64,000 bases of DNA from Ferruginibacter sp. (GCA_013141115.1 JABFRP010000002.1:2530647-2594646), one strand, 5' to 3'; shown: positions 1 through 10,492, counted from the stretch's first letter. Made by a program: numbers and translations. Notes: generated by a model not told the origin, from the letters alone.

Positions 1-211
1 CGGCAATAACAAATTTGCCGCTGTACAATCCGTCGGCCATTACAATCTCATCACCGGCTTTTGCATTGGCCAATGCGGCTTTTAATTCAGTAGCCGTTTG
101 TACATTGATGATTTTACTTACGGGTAAAATGTTTTCAACCGGCGCAGTTTTTTTACTGCAGGCTAATAGCAATATTATTGCAACAATTTGTATAAGGTTT
201 ATTATTTTCAT
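1..211 (-). CDS. PL6-like (alginate lyase / chondroitinase B-like) lipoprotein, N-terminal part only, truncated by window edge
   Basis: Reverse complement from ATG at 211 reads MKIINLIQIVATILLLACSKKTAPVENILPVSKIINVQTATELKAALANAKAGDEIVMADGLYSGKFVIA; lipobox LLAC; ATELKAALANAKAGDEIVMADGLY resembles the PL6 start of the 4135..6405 protein (TELKKANATAKPGDIIILQNGEW). Confidence 0.65.
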   Translation of the reverse strand, partial: MKIINLIQIVAIILLLACSKKTAPVENILPVSKIINVQTATELKAALANAKAGDEIVMADGLYSGKFVIA

Positions 212-221
212 TGCCTGATTA

Positions 222-599
222 TTATTCCTTTACAGTAATAAAATCTTCTCTCATCGGGCTAAATACATCTATCAGCACACCTGCTTCAATACATACAGCG
301 CCGTGCCATACATTTGGGGGAATATAAAAAGCATCGCCGGCAGATAGTATTTTTTTCTTACCATCAATCTCTACCTCAAATACACCACTTTCCACATGGC
401 TGATCTGTGTGTGATGGTGCTGGTGTACAGTGCCAATTCCACCGGTTTCAAATTCTACTCTTACAAGCATCAGCCTGTCATCATAAGCCATAATTTTTCT
501 TCGCACACCTTCTGCCATTTGCTGCCAGGGCACATCAGTGTTTTCAATAAATACTTTTGCAGTTTCAGTTGTTTCCATGTTCATTAATTTAGTGGTCAA
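222..599 (-). CDS. Cupin domain protein, KdgF-like (unsaturated uronate linearisation)
   Basis: Cupin motif HQHHHTQISHVESGVFEVEIDGKKKILSAGDAFYIPPNVWHGAVCIEAGVLIDVFSPMREDF; lies among alginate lyase genes. Confidence 0.75.
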   Translation of the reverse strand: MTTKLMNMETTETAKVFIENTDVPWQQMAEGVRRKIMAYDDRLMLVRVEFETGGIGTVHQHHHTQISHVESGVFEVEIDGKKKILSAGDAFYIPPNVWHGAVCIEAGVLIDVFSPMREDFITVKE

Positions 600-605
600 A
601 TTATT

Positions 606-2791
606 TTATTGCAATCGGGTTTCGTTATACAAAACTGTATAAGGCCCTGTCCATGTTATATTTTTAAATGTATGTTTGCTTTGTGCCTTAAAGTCTTTGT
701 TGCATTGGGCAATAAGCAATTCTTTACCCGCAATAATTATTGCTGCAATAGTAATATCATCATCGTTGTGTAAAAGTTTTATACTTTGTACAGCAGTATA
801 AGCGTCAGAAGAGTATTCCATGATGGGATCAAAACTGCCATGTATCTCTACCACATTTATAAAAGATTGGCTCGTCCCTTTTTTACGGATGATATAAGCT
901 GGCTCACGGCGTAAATTAAAATTAGGATCGTTGGCGCCTGTACGGGTAAAAAATAGTTGCGCACTATCTTGTAGTAAAGAAGATACGGAGTAGTAAGTGC
1001 GATTATTTAAAAAGGTAAATTGTGCCAGGTTATTTTTTACCATAGCTTCAGCTTCTTTCCATAAAAATTGATAGCCGTTTTTTGTGCCTAAAGTTTCCTG
1101 TGCTTTTGTATGGGCAGCATACTTAAAGTTAGTGCTGATAAGGTTACCATTGTATTGAAACGGAAGATCGTACTGGTGTTCAGTAGCAGATACAGCATTA
1201 AAAATATCTGCAATAATTTTTCTGCCATCGGGCAATTGCAGCATGTATAGGGTGCGTTGCAGATGAACATTTTTATAGGCATTATCTTCTTTAGCGGCAA
1301 CAACTTGTACAGCATCACTGGTAATACTGCTGAATAATTTTTCGGCATGAAATTTTTCAGCAACTTTTTCATCGCCGTTAAACTGGCTGCTTTCATCTAC
1401 CACTATGGTATTATGAGCAATAGTTTGAGAAGCATACTCCTTATTTTCTGGTAAATACCTACCGCCATATTTTTGTTCTACGCCTATAAATCGGGCAGAA
1501 CCATAATCGGTAAGTATTTCATTGCCTTTATCAAATAAGTTAATGTTTAATTTATCAAAATGCCCGTGCGAAAGGCCGTGTGAAGTGTATTTGTAAATTA
1601 AGGTACTCAACTTATTTCCTGTACCATTACGTAACAAACTCACACCACCTTCATCACCTTTATTGCCATCTGTAAATTCAATGGTTTTGTATGGATACAA
1701 AGTGGGAATATTTTTTGCAGTTGCAATGGCTGCTGCAATAGAAGCGCCACCTTTACTCAATAAAACTTTATCCTGTTTTTTAGAAATGGTAAGCAATCCT
1801 TTATCGGCGCCATATACTTTCCACGCAATATCAATAGCAGTTACCAGTTCATTACTGGTATAATCCTTTTCTTTTAATGCATCATTGATGGGAAAGAACG
1901 TGCCATTGGTATTGGTTTGTTGCAGGCCGGCCAGCAATGCTTTTTGTAAAATACTGTTGCGGTGTTCAAATATTTTCAATTCGGGTTTTGCATGATCCAA
2001 TGCGTTGGCAAAAAGGTAATACGGTAAAATTGCATAACGTACATAATACGGGCCTTCAGTGTAATAACCATCAGGCGAAAACAATCCATCCATTTGGGCA
2101 ATAAAACCACCCTTGCCATTTTTTTCGGTACCATACAAAGCCATATCTACATAATGTTTATTATTGGTGGCAATGCCTGCAATGCCAACGCCTGCACAGG
2201 CCCATACGCCATGGTTATGTATCAGGTCGAACCAGCTTTTTAGATCTTTAGTAAAAAAATCTACCTCTGGTTTAAATGCGCCCTCTTCAATAGTTTTTCT
2301 TTCAGCTGCCGAAAAGGAATTATACACCAAATCGTAAGCCATGCCGGTGTACACAAGCCAGTTAGCATCGTTTAATGCCTGCCAAAAAATATGGCCGGGT
2401 GAGCTGCTGGTAGCCTGCGGATGTTTTTGTAATGTGGGATTAAGCGCTGCATATTTCAGTAAAATATTTTTTACCAGTGTTGCATATTTTTATCACCGGT
2501 AATATTATATAGTATGCCGCTGTTAAACATCAGCATGTAATTGGCTTTATGTTTTTCGTGGGTGTAGCCACCTGCGGGATCTTTTGGCAACGGAACATCT
2601 ACATCCTTATCCAGCCATTGATCAACCTGTAATTTTATTTCGTTGTAGGATTTGGTGAGTAACGGATATTTTGTGATGCCGGCTTTTAATTCAACAGCTT
2701 CAACTTTAGTAAAAAAAGTATTGGGATGCTGTGCAAGTGTGCAGGCAGGCAGAATGAGTAAGCATATTATTATTTTCAACAATCGTAGCAT
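606..2791 (-). pseudogene. Heparinase II/III-fold alginate lyase (PL17-like), interrupted by a frameshift near 2470-2480
   Basis: N-terminal ORF 2471..2791 (signal peptide, ends ..GDKNMQHW*) continues in another frame as ..VKNILLKYAALNPTLQKHPQATSSSPGHIFWQALNDANWLVYTGMAYDL.. into ORF 606..2354; SHGHFDKLNINLFDKGNEILTDYGSARF is typical of heparinase II/III / PL17. Confidence 0.75.
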
Positions 2792-3016
2792 TTGATCTTA
2801 TTGGTTTTAGGATAATGTACAGCAACCTATACTTGATGAACAGTAATTTTACAGACTGTCATTATTTTTTATACAGCAATTTGCAGATGTAATATTAAGT
2901 CCATTTTTGTAACGACCTGTTGATTTGCCATTTTTGAAATATCTATATTTTCATTCTGTTTGTTGATGAAATATTATCAAATGGAACAAAACCCTTGATG
3001 AGACTAAAATATTTTC

Positions 3017-3053
3017 GCCGAGAACGCTGCCGGGAACGCTGCCGGGATTCCCG
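3017..3053. promoter_or_regulatory. Tandem overlapping LacI-type operators upstream of the LacI gene
   Basis: cgccgagaacgctgccgggaacgctgccgggattcccg; two AACGCT-centred half-palindromes 12 bp apart. Confidence 0.6.
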
Positions 3054-3091
3054 TAAATTTCTTTGACTTAGATTTACAAAAAGTTTGCTGT

Positions 3092-4129
3092 ATGAACAGG
3101 CCAGCCACCATTAAAGACATTGCAAGAATGTTGAAAGTGTCCACTTCAACTGTATCAAGAGCATTGCGTGATGCTACTGATGTAAGTAAAGAAACAAAAA
3201 ATGCGGTAAAGGCATTATCCGAAGAACTGAATTATCAACCCAACAAATTTGCATTAAGCCTGCAGCAAAAACAAACGCATACCATTGGGGTAATTGTACC
3301 CAACCTGGATTATGTATTGGCCACCATGGTTAAAGGAATTGATGAAGTGGCATTGGAAGCCGGCTATACCGTTATGGTTTGCCAAAGCAATGAATCCTTT
3401 GGCAGAGAGATCGTTAACACCAGGCGATTGCTGGATAGTTTGGTGGATGGTTTTATTGTTTCTGTAAGCAGCGAAACAAAAGTGTTTGATCATTTTAAAA
3501 AGATACTGGATAAAAACATGCCGATGGTAATGTTCGATCGTCTTATAGCTGATGTGAATGTGCCCAGTGTAAGATTAGACAATAAAGACGGAGGATTGCA
3601 GGCAACAGAACATTTGCTGGAACAGGGTTATAAGCGCATTGCCATTTTAGCCGGCCCCAAAACTTTAGGCATTAGTAATGAAAGACTGGATGGTTACCTG
3701 GCAGCGTTAAAAAAATATAAAATAAAAGCAGATCCGGATCTCATCATACATTGCGATTTTAACCAGGAGTACGCCTACATAGCAACAAAGGAATTACTGA
3801 ATATGAAAAAAAGGCCTGATGCTATTTTTACCATCAGCGATAGGATGGCTATTGGCGCCATGTTGGCCATTAAAGAAAAAGGATTGAAAATGCCTAATGA
3901 TATTGGCCTGGTGGGTTTTAATAATGAGCCCGTAACCAGTTTGGTTAGTCCGGGTATAAGCAGTGTTGACCAGCCTGCGTTTGAGCTGGGGAAAATTGCT
4001 GCCAAACTTTTTATTGAAAGTATGCATAACGAAGAAGATATGGGCCATATAGAAGAAGTACTGAAACCCAAATTACACATCAGAGAATCTTCGCTAAGAA
4101 ATACCTCCCGTAACGGAAGAACAAAATAA
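3092..4129 (+). CDS. LacI family transcriptional regulator
   Basis: N-terminal HTH ATIKDIARMLKVSTSTVSRALRDATDVSKETKNAV plus periplasmic-binding-like domain (TIGVIVPNLDY..VGLVGFNNEPVTSLVSPGISSVDQPAFELG). Confidence 0.95.
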   Translation: MNRPATIKDIARMLKVSTSTVSRALRDATDVSKETKNAVKALSEELNYQPNKFALSLQQKQTHTIGVIVPNLDYVLATMVKGIDEVALEAGYTVMVCQSNESFGREIVNTRRLLDSLVDGFIVSVSSETKVFDHFKKILDKNMPMVMFDRLIADVNVPSVRLDNKDGGLQATEHLLEQGYKRIAILAGPKTLGISNERLDGYLAALKKYKIKADPDLIIHCDFNQEYAYIATKELLNMKKRPDAIFTISDRMAIGAMLAIKEKGLKMPNDIGLVGFNNEPVTSLVSPGISSVDQPAFELGKIAAKLFIESMHNEEDMGHIEEVLKPKLHIRESSLRNTSRNGRTK

Positions 4130-4134
4130 AAAAT

Positions 4135-6405
4135 ATGATACGATTGCTTTTTGTACAATGCTGCCTGTTACTAAGTATGGTAACAATGGGTAACACTATT
4201 ACCGTAAAAAATATTACTGAACTTAAAAAAGCCAATGCAACAGCAAAGCCCGGCGATATTATTATTTTACAGAATGGAGAATGGAAAGAAGTGGAAATTG
4301 AATTGAGCTGCACGGGCACTAAAGAACAACCGATAACTTTTAAAGCGCAAAATGCCGGTAAGGTTTTAATAACAGGCCATTCGCAATTAAAGTTGGGCGG
4401 CAATTTTATTGTAGTGGATGGATTTTATTTTGTTAATGGTTATGCCGGTAATGATGCGGTGATTGATTTTAAAATAAATAAAAAACAACTGGCCGGTAAT
4501 TGCAGGGTTACTAATACCGTTATCAACGATTTTAATAACCCTGAAAGAATGGATGAAAATTATTGGGTTGCCTTTTCAGGAAAAAATAATCGTATTGATC
4601 ATTGCAGCTTTCTCAATAAAAAAAATATGGGTGTGCTGATGGCGGTGATTCTGGAAGATGAAAGAAGCCGGGAAAATTTTCATTCGATCGATCATAATTA
4701 TTTTGGTATACGCCTGCCGCTGGCTTCAAACTCAGGCGAAATTATCCGTGTTGGGGTTTCGCAGCATTGCGAATTCAATTCTAATACCCAGATCACCGAT
4801 AATTTTTTTGAGCATTGTGATGGAGAAACAGAGATCGTTTCCATCAAATCCTGCAGCAATGTTGTACGCAATAATTTATTTAAAGAATGCCAGGGCAGTG
4901 TAGTGCTGCGCCACGGTAATTATAATACAGTGGAGAGTAATGTTTTTTTAGGCAATGATAAAGCAGGCACCGGCGGTGTAAGAATAATTAATAAAGGACA
5001 ATGGGTGGTTAATAATTTATTTTATAAATGTCGTGGCGTAGGTTTTCGGGCTCCGCTATCATTAATGAATGGCGTGCCTAACTCGCCTGCATTTCGCTAC
5101 GTAGCGGTAACCGAAGCAGTAATAATGAATAATAGTTTTTTTAATTGTACGCCTTTTAGTTTGTGCGAAGGAAGTGATACAGAAAGAACAGTAGCACCTG
5201 CCCATGTTGTGTTTGCTAAAAATATTTTTTATAACAACAGGGATAAAATTATTTACAATAGCTACGATGATATCAGTAAAATTGCTTTTAGCGATAATAT
5301 AGTTAGTAAATCTGTACCGCAAACCATGGCTGCAGGATTTATGAAATTTCCGATACAGGTGATTAAGTCGGCAACAGCGGAAATTCCGAAAACAACTTCG
5401 GCGCAAGTGAAAAAAATAAACGATTCACTGGTTGAATTAAGTAAAACAAAACTTGCAGGACATTTAGCAATTACTTCCGGCCTTTCTGATGAGAGGGTCA
5501 TAAAAAATATAGAAACCAGCAGTAAAAAGAATTCAGGAGCCAGATGGTTTGAACAACAGGATATGAAAATAATGTTGTACGCTGTTGAAGTAAATTGCAA
5601 AGATGGTAAAACACTTATTGAAACTTTGAATGCAGTAAATAGTAACCCTGTTCGTATCCACCTTACAGGAAATAATTATGCATTAGATCAGCCAATAAAT
5701 ATTGCAGGAAATATTAGTATTACATCCGATAAGCAACTGGTGAAATTTGTAACCACCAGCGATACGATCACTTATCTTTTTCAGGTAACAGGCGGCAGTA
5801 AATTTTTGATTACCGATTGTAAGTTGAATCTTTCCCAGGTTCATGCAACATATTTTATTACAGCCGATCTTAACGGCAGCAGCAATCACAGTAATTTTTC
5901 TGTTACAGGAAGTGTGTTTAGCAATCTGAATGGTATTTTATTTAATGCTACAAAATCAACAGTATTTGATAGCATCATTATTAAGAACAATGCCTTCAAT
6001 AGTAATAAAGGAATACTTTTTAATTTTAGTAATGAAACGGATAAGAAAGGGTATTATAATGTAGAGCAATTAAAAATCAGCAACAATACTTTTAGTGGAA
6101 ACAACGGGCAGTTATTAACTATGCTGCGGAGTGGCAATGATGAAAGTACAATGGGGCCATTATTATGGTTTAAAAATAATGTAGTGGATAATTGTAATAG
6201 CCGGCAACCGCTTATTCAATTGTATGGTACGCAAATATCTTCTATTGAAAAGAACAGGTTTATGTCTTGCAATATTGATGGCACTTTAATACAATACGAA
6301 GATGCTGTACGTGCAGTACACAGTATCAATAATAATTTGATTACAAAATCAGGAACGGTTGAAAAAAACAAATACGTAACTGATAAAAGCAATAACATTA
6401 AATAA
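4135..6405 (+). CDS. PL6-family polysaccharide lyase (alginate lyase-like, chondroitinase-B fold)
   Basis: Signal peptide then ITVKNITELKKANATAKPGDIIILQNGEWKEVEIEL, parallel beta-helix pattern, NNRIDHCSFLNKKNMG..SIDHNYFG. Confidence 0.85.
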   Translation: MIRLLFVQCCLLLSMVTMGNTITVKNITELKKANATAKPGDIIILQNGEWKEVEIELSCTGTKEQPITFKAQNAGKVLITGHSQLKLGGNFIVVDGFYFVNGYAGNDAVIDFKINKKQLAGNCRVTNTVINDFNNPERMDENYWVAFSGKNNRIDHCSFLNKKNMGVLMAVILEDERSRENFHSIDHNYFGIRLPLASNSGEIIRVGVSQHCEFNSNTQITDNFFEHCDGETEIVSIKSCSNVVRNNLFKECQGSVVLRHGNYNTVESNVFLGNDKAGTGGVRIINKGQWVVNNLFYKCRGVGFRAPLSLMNGVPNSPAFRYVAVTEAVIMNNSFFNCTPFSLCEGSDTERTVAPAHVVFAKNIFYNNRDKIIYNSYDDISKIAFSDNIVSKSVPQTMAAGFMKFPIQVIKSATAEIPKTTSAQVKKINDSLVELSKTKLAGHLAITSGLSDERVIKNIETSSKKNSGARWFEQQDMKIMLYAVEVNCKDGKTLIETLNAVNSNPVRIHLTGNNYALDQPINIAGNISITSDKQLVKFVTTSDTITYLFQVTGGSKFLITDCKLNLSQVHATYFITADLNGSSNHSNFSVTGSVFSNLNGILFNATKSTVFDSIIIKNNAFNSNKGILFNFSNETDKKGYYNVEQLKISNNTFSGNNGQLLTMLRSGNDESTMGPLLWFKNNVVDNCNSRQPLIQLYGTQISSIEKNRFMSCNIDGTLIQYEDAVRAVHSINNNLITKSGTVEKNKYVTDKSNNIK

Positions 6406-6413
6406 ATACGATC

Positions 6414-7244
6414 ATGAAAATTTATCACCAGGTACACCCTGAAGATTTTAGTAATTACAAAACAGCAGCGATTAGAGAAAAATTCCTCATGGAAAATTTA
6501 GTATCGCCTGATAAAGTGGAATGTGCTTATACCCATTACGACAGAATGGTGATCGGTGCAGCTTATCCTGTAACTACGGTATTAAAATTAGAAAGCTACG
6601 AACAATTAAAAGCAGATTATTTTTTAGCAAGAAGAGAAATTGGTATTATCAATATTGCGGGTGATGGAACTATAGTGGTGGATGGAGAAATATTTGCGTT
6701 ACAAAAAATGGATTGCCTGTATATTGGAATGGGTAAACAGGATATTGTATTCGACAGCAACGATGCAAACAGCCCTGCTAAATTTATTTTCTTCTCTTGC
6801 CCGGCACATCATACTTACTCCACAAGGTTAATGCGACCTACCGAAGCTATGCCTGCGGCAATGGGAAGTTTGGATAATAATAACGAACGTGTAATTAATA
6901 AATACATTCATAACGATGGGATAAAAAGTTGCCAGTTATTATTGGGTGTAACCAGTTTTAAAAAAGGGAGTATCTGGAATACCATGCCGCCCCATTTGCA
7001 CGATAGAAGAATGGAATCGTATTTTTATTTTGATCTGCCTGAAGACCAGCGCATCATTCATTTTATGGGCGAGGCTGATGAAACCCGCCATATCTTTTTA
7101 AATAATGAACAGGCTGTATTATCACCCAGCTGGAGCATACATAGTGGCGTTGCCACAGCAAGTTATTCTTTTATTTGGGCAATGGCCGGAGAGAATATGG
7201 CCTTTACAGATATGGATGCTGTGCCGCTTAAATCATTGCAATAA
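6414..7244 (+). CDS. kduI: 5-dehydro-4-deoxy-D-glucuronate isomerase
   Basis: MKIYHQVHPEDFSNYKTAAIREKFLMENLV..YTHYDRMVIGAAYPV.. and TMPPHLHDRRMESYFYFDLPEDQRIIHFMGE are KduI signatures. Confidence 0.95.
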   Translation: MKIYHQVHPEDFSNYKTAAIREKFLMENLVSPDKVECAYTHYDRMVIGAAYPVTTVLKLESYEQLKADYFLARREIGIINIAGDGTIVVDGEIFALQKMDCLYIGMGKQDIVFDSNDANSPAKFIFFSCPAHHTYSTRLMRPTEAMPAAMGSLDNNNERVINKYIHNDGIKSCQLLLGVTSFKKGSIWNTMPPHLHDRRMESYFYFDLPEDQRIIHFMGEADETRHIFLNNEQAVLSPSWSIHSGVATASYSFIWAMAGENMAFTDMDAVPLKSLQ

Positions 7245-7250
7245 AAAAGT

Positions 7251-7287
7251 AAGGGTCACTTTCAAAATGAAAACGACCCTTTTTTTC
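7251..7287. terminator. Hairpin terminator between convergent kduI and SDR genes
   Basis: AAGGGTC..TTTCaaaatGAAA..GACCCTT followed by T-run. Confidence 0.65.
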
Positions 7288-7300
7288 CTCATGCTTCCAG

Positions 7301-8053
7301 TTAGGAAAAATATGTTCCGCCGTTAATATCAATATTAGTGCCGGTGATAAAACTGCTTTCGTCACTTGCTAAGTACGCAACAAGATCAGCAACTTCAGTT
7401 GCCTGTCCTTCTCTTTTTAATGGTGTTGCATTGGCCACATTCATTCTCACTTCAGGCTTAGTAAATGTATCATGAAAAGCGGTAGCGATCATTCCCGGAT
7501 CAACTGCATTTACACGAATACCCTTGGGCCCCAGTTCTTTTGCCATAGCTCTGGTAAAAGTTGCCACGGCACCTTTGCCTGTTGCATAAGCTGAGGCGCC
7601 AAAGCCGCCGCCATCACGCCCGGCCTGCGAGGAAAAATTTACAATTGCCGAACCTGCAGGCATAAATGGAGCTGCATGTTTGGTCATTAAAAAAACCGAT
7701 TTTACATTTAGCATGATCACTTTATCCCAAAAATCTTCTTCCATATCTGCTAAAACTTTTCTTGCTACTAATCCTCCTGCAACGTTTACCAAAATGTGTA
7801 TGTCGTTGCCAAAAGCCTTTTGTGTTTGCGCAATAATATTGGCTGCATCTGTATTTTTAGTAACGTCACCTTGTACAATAATCGCTTCACCACCTGCAGC
7901 TTTTATCAGTTGCAGTGTTTCATTAGCCTGCTCTTCATTGCTTAAATAATTTACTGCCACACGGGCACCTTCTTTAGCCAGTTTTAATGCAACTGCTCTT
8001 CCGATATCTCTTGCACCACCGGTTACAATGGCTGTTTTTCCTTTAAATTTCAT
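7301..8053 (-). CDS. SDR family oxidoreductase (candidate 4-deoxy-L-erythro-5-hexoseulose uronate / KduD-type reductase)
   Basis: TGGARDIGRAVALKLAKEGARVAVNY, catalytic YATGKGA, INGGTYFS C-terminus; clustered with kduI and lyases. Confidence 0.85.
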   Translation of the reverse strand: MKFKGKTAIVTGGARDIGRAVALKLAKEGARVAVNYLSNEEQANETLQLIKAAGGEAIIVQGDVTKNTDAANIIAQTQKAFGNDIHILVNVAGGLVARKVLADMEEDFWDKVIMLNVKSVFLMTKHAAPFMPAGSAIVNFSSQAGRDGGGFGASAYATGKGAVATFTRAMAKELGPKGIRVNAVDPGMIATAFHDTFTKPEVRMNVANATPLKREGQATEVADLVAYLASDESSFITGTNIDINGGTYFS

Positions 8054-8219
8054 AACTTTTTTTTTAATTGAATTGCTGTTATTCTTTTCAATGTAATATT
8101 AAACTCATTTTACTACAAGCTATCTTTCAGGATGTTTTAAAATATCTATATTTTAAAACATCCTGTTAAACAAATGTCAACAAAACGAAACAATAGGTGC
8201 GATGATATAAATTTTTATA

Positions 8220-8250
8220 CCCGGCAACGCTGCCGGTAACGCTACCGGCA
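8220..8250. promoter_or_regulatory. Tandem overlapping LacI-type operators upstream of the SDR gene
   Basis: cccggcaacgctgccggtaacgctaccggca; same 12-bp phased double AACGCT pattern as at 3017-3053. Confidence 0.6.
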
Positions 8251-8332
8251 ATTCCATAAAATTTTACATTTCCATTCAAAAAAAGAGGAACATTTAATAG
8301 AGGATCAGTTCAGGAAAAAAATTATTTTAAAA

Positions 8333-8346
8333 ATGACAATGGTCAT
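8333..8346. promoter_or_regulatory. Candidate Crp/Fnr-type palindrome ATGAC-aatg-GTCAT
   Basis: Perfect inverted repeat upstream of 8478..9893; same architecture as other sites in the window. Confidence 0.5.
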
Positions 8347-8477
8347 TTTTGTATATGATAACTATCATCTGTAGCAGCATAAATGCAGGAACATTCAATT
8401 AAAACTTATCGGAATTTTGTACCTGTAAGTTGAGCCAGAATAACCTGCCACTAACTAAAACTAAAAGAACTTTATTT

Positions 8478-9893
8478 ATGAAAGTAGAACAGATTTATAC
8501 AGGCTGCATTGCTCATGCGGCATATTATATAGAGAGTAATGGCGAAGCAGCCATATTTGATCCATTGCGTGAAGTACAGCCGTATATTGACAGGGCAAGA
8601 AAAGACGGTGCTGTAATTAAATATGTTTTTGAAACACATTTTCATGCAGATTTTGTAAGCGGCCATTTAGACCTGATGAAAAAGACAGGGGCAAAGATTG
8701 TTTTTGGCCCCACAGCAAAACCGGCCTACGATGCTGTTATAGCAGAGGATAACCAGTTGTTTAAAATAGGTAATGTAACTGTTAAGTTATTGCATACACC
8801 CGGCCACACCATGGAAAGCAGTACCTATTTGTTAACTGATGAAGAAGGAAAAGAACACGGTATTATAACAGGCGATACCTTATTTATTGGAGATGTGGGA
8901 CGACCAGACCTGGCACAGCATGTGGTAGCAGAATTAACAGAAGAAAAATTAGCAGGCCATTTGTACGATTCGTTGCGCAATAAAATAATGCCATTGAATG
9001 ATTACCTGATCGTGTATCCCAATCATGGTGCCGGTAGTGCCTGTGGTAAGATGATGAGTAAAGAAATTACTGATACACTTGGCCATCAAAAAAAAGTAAA
9101 TTATGCATTAAACCCGGCTTTAACCAAAGCGGAGTTTATTAAAGTTTTACTCAATGGCTTAACCCCGCCACCCGTTTATTTTCCACAAAACGTATTGATG
9201 AATATTAAAGGATACGAAAGTTTAGATACTATTATGGAAAGGGGAAAAAAACCAATGTCCGTTGCCGAAATTGATGCAGCGGCTACTGAAACTAAGGCTT
9301 TAATATTAGATACCAGGCATGCAACAGAATTTGCAAAAGGATTTATACCACACAGCATTAATATTGGTATTGATGGAAATTTTGCACAATGGGTGGGAGA
9401 GATGGTGCCTGATGTAAAGCAAAAAATTATTTTAGTAACTGATCCGGACAGAGAAGAGGAATGTATCATTCGCCTGTCTCGTGTGGGATACGATTTTACA
9501 TTAGGCTATTTAAAAGATGGATTTGCAGCCTGGAAAAAAGCAGGCAAGGCATTTGAAACAGCCAGCCGGATAACTGCAACAGAGCTGGAGAAAAAATATG
9601 CCACAGAAAAACCATTGGTATTTGATATCAGAAAAAAAAGTGAATTTGATACCGAGCATATTGCAGATGCAGTGAATGTACCGCTTAACCAGATCAATAA
9701 AAATTTATCGGCATTTCCTATGGATAAACCTTTTGTATTGCATTGTGCAGGAGGTTATCGCAGTATGATTGCAACATCAATACTAAAACAAATGGGATGG
9801 AATAATTTTGTAGATGTTGTTGGCGGCTTTACAGAAATTGCAAAAACCAAAATACCCCGAACGGATTATGTGCAGCCAACTACTTTACTTTAA
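8478..9893 (+). CDS. MBL-fold persulfide dioxygenase (ETHE1-like) fused to two rhodanese domains
   Basis: MKVEQIYTGCIAHAAYYIES..THFHADFVSGH..HTPGHTMESS..GDTLFIGDVGRPDLAQ; C-terminal rhodanese with HCAGGYRS. ATG at 8478 preferred over ORF-track start 8430. Confidence 0.9.
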   Translation: MKVEQIYTGCIAHAAYYIESNGEAAIFDPLREVQPYIDRARKDGAVIKYVFETHFHADFVSGHLDLMKKTGAKIVFGPTAKPAYDAVIAEDNQLFKIGNVTVKLLHTPGHTMESSTYLLTDEEGKEHGIITGDTLFIGDVGRPDLAQHVVAELTEEKLAGHLYDSLRNKIMPLNDYLIVYPNHGAGSACGKMMSKEITDTLGHQKKVNYALNPALTKAEFIKVLLNGLTPPPVYFPQNVLMNIKGYESLDTIMERGKKPMSVAEIDAAATETKALILDTRHATEFAKGFIPHSINIGIDGNFAQWVGEMVPDVKQKIILVTDPDREEECIIRLSRVGYDFTLGYLKDGFAAWKKAGKAFETASRITATELEKKYATEKPLVFDIRKKSEFDTEHIADAVNVPLNQINKNLSAFPMDKPFVLHCAGGYRSMIATSILKQMGWNNFVDVVGGFTEIAKTKIPRTDYVQPTTLL

Positions 9894-9911
9894 AGATCAT
9901 GTTGTTTAATT

Positions 9912-9943
9912 AAAACAGCCCCGAAAATACGGGGCTGTTTTTT
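9912..9943. terminator. Hairpin terminator
   Basis: AAAACAGCCCCG-aaaata-CGGGGCTGTTTT perfect 12-bp arms then Ts. Confidence 0.85.
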
Positions 9944-9988
9944 GTATGATGAATTGGGTTAGTACTAAGTTTAGCTTTGCGATAATTT

Positions 9989-10492
9989 TTAAACTGCCCA
10001 AGCTAATATTTCTTTTTCCAATTTTTGCTCCTTTAGTTCTGCAATAAGATATTTTATTTTTTTGATGAGCAGAGGGATTGCTTTTGCTATTTCATCCGTC
10101 AGCTCAATTCCCTGCTGTTGTAAACTTTCAATGCTTACTACAAACAAATGTATAACGGGCATTTTGTCCATTAATTGCAGGGCACTTACCATATCTTTTA
10201 ATCCAATGTCATGTGTGCTCATTGCCGTAGGAAAATCCTGTGCAAAGCGTGGCTTGATCAATCGTATGGTGCCATTGGGATTATTATCTAATGTGGCATC
10301 AATTAAAATGATGGTTTTATACTTTTCAAAATATTCCAACAGGTGAAAACCACCGGTGCCACCATCTACAATATCAATATCTGAAGAAAGATTTTCGTTT
10401 TGTAATTGTAGTGCGGCATGCACACCAACGCCTTCATCTCCCATTAAGTAATTGCCAATACCAAGTACGAGTATTTTATTTAGTAGTAACAT
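9989..10492 (-). CDS. hyaD: [NiFe] hydrogenase maturation protease
   Basis: MLLLNKILVLGIGNYLMGDEGVGVHAALQL..DGGTGGFHLLEYFEKYKTIILIDATLDNN; internal ATG at 10492 preferred, overlapping the end of the cytochrome b gene. Confidence 0.9.
   Translation of the reverse strand: MLLLNKILVLGIGNYLMGDEGVGVHAALQLQNENLSSDIDIVDGGTGGFHLLEYFEKYKTIILIDATLDNNPNGTIRLIKPRFAQDFPTAMSTHDIGLKDMVSALQLMDKMPVIHLFVVSIESLQQQGIELTDEIAKAIPLLIKKIKYLIAELKEQKLEKEILAWAV

Noticed and set aside
15-218. Plus-strand ORF 15..218
   Set aside because: Antisense to a convincing PL6-like lipoprotein N-terminus on the minus strand (1..211).
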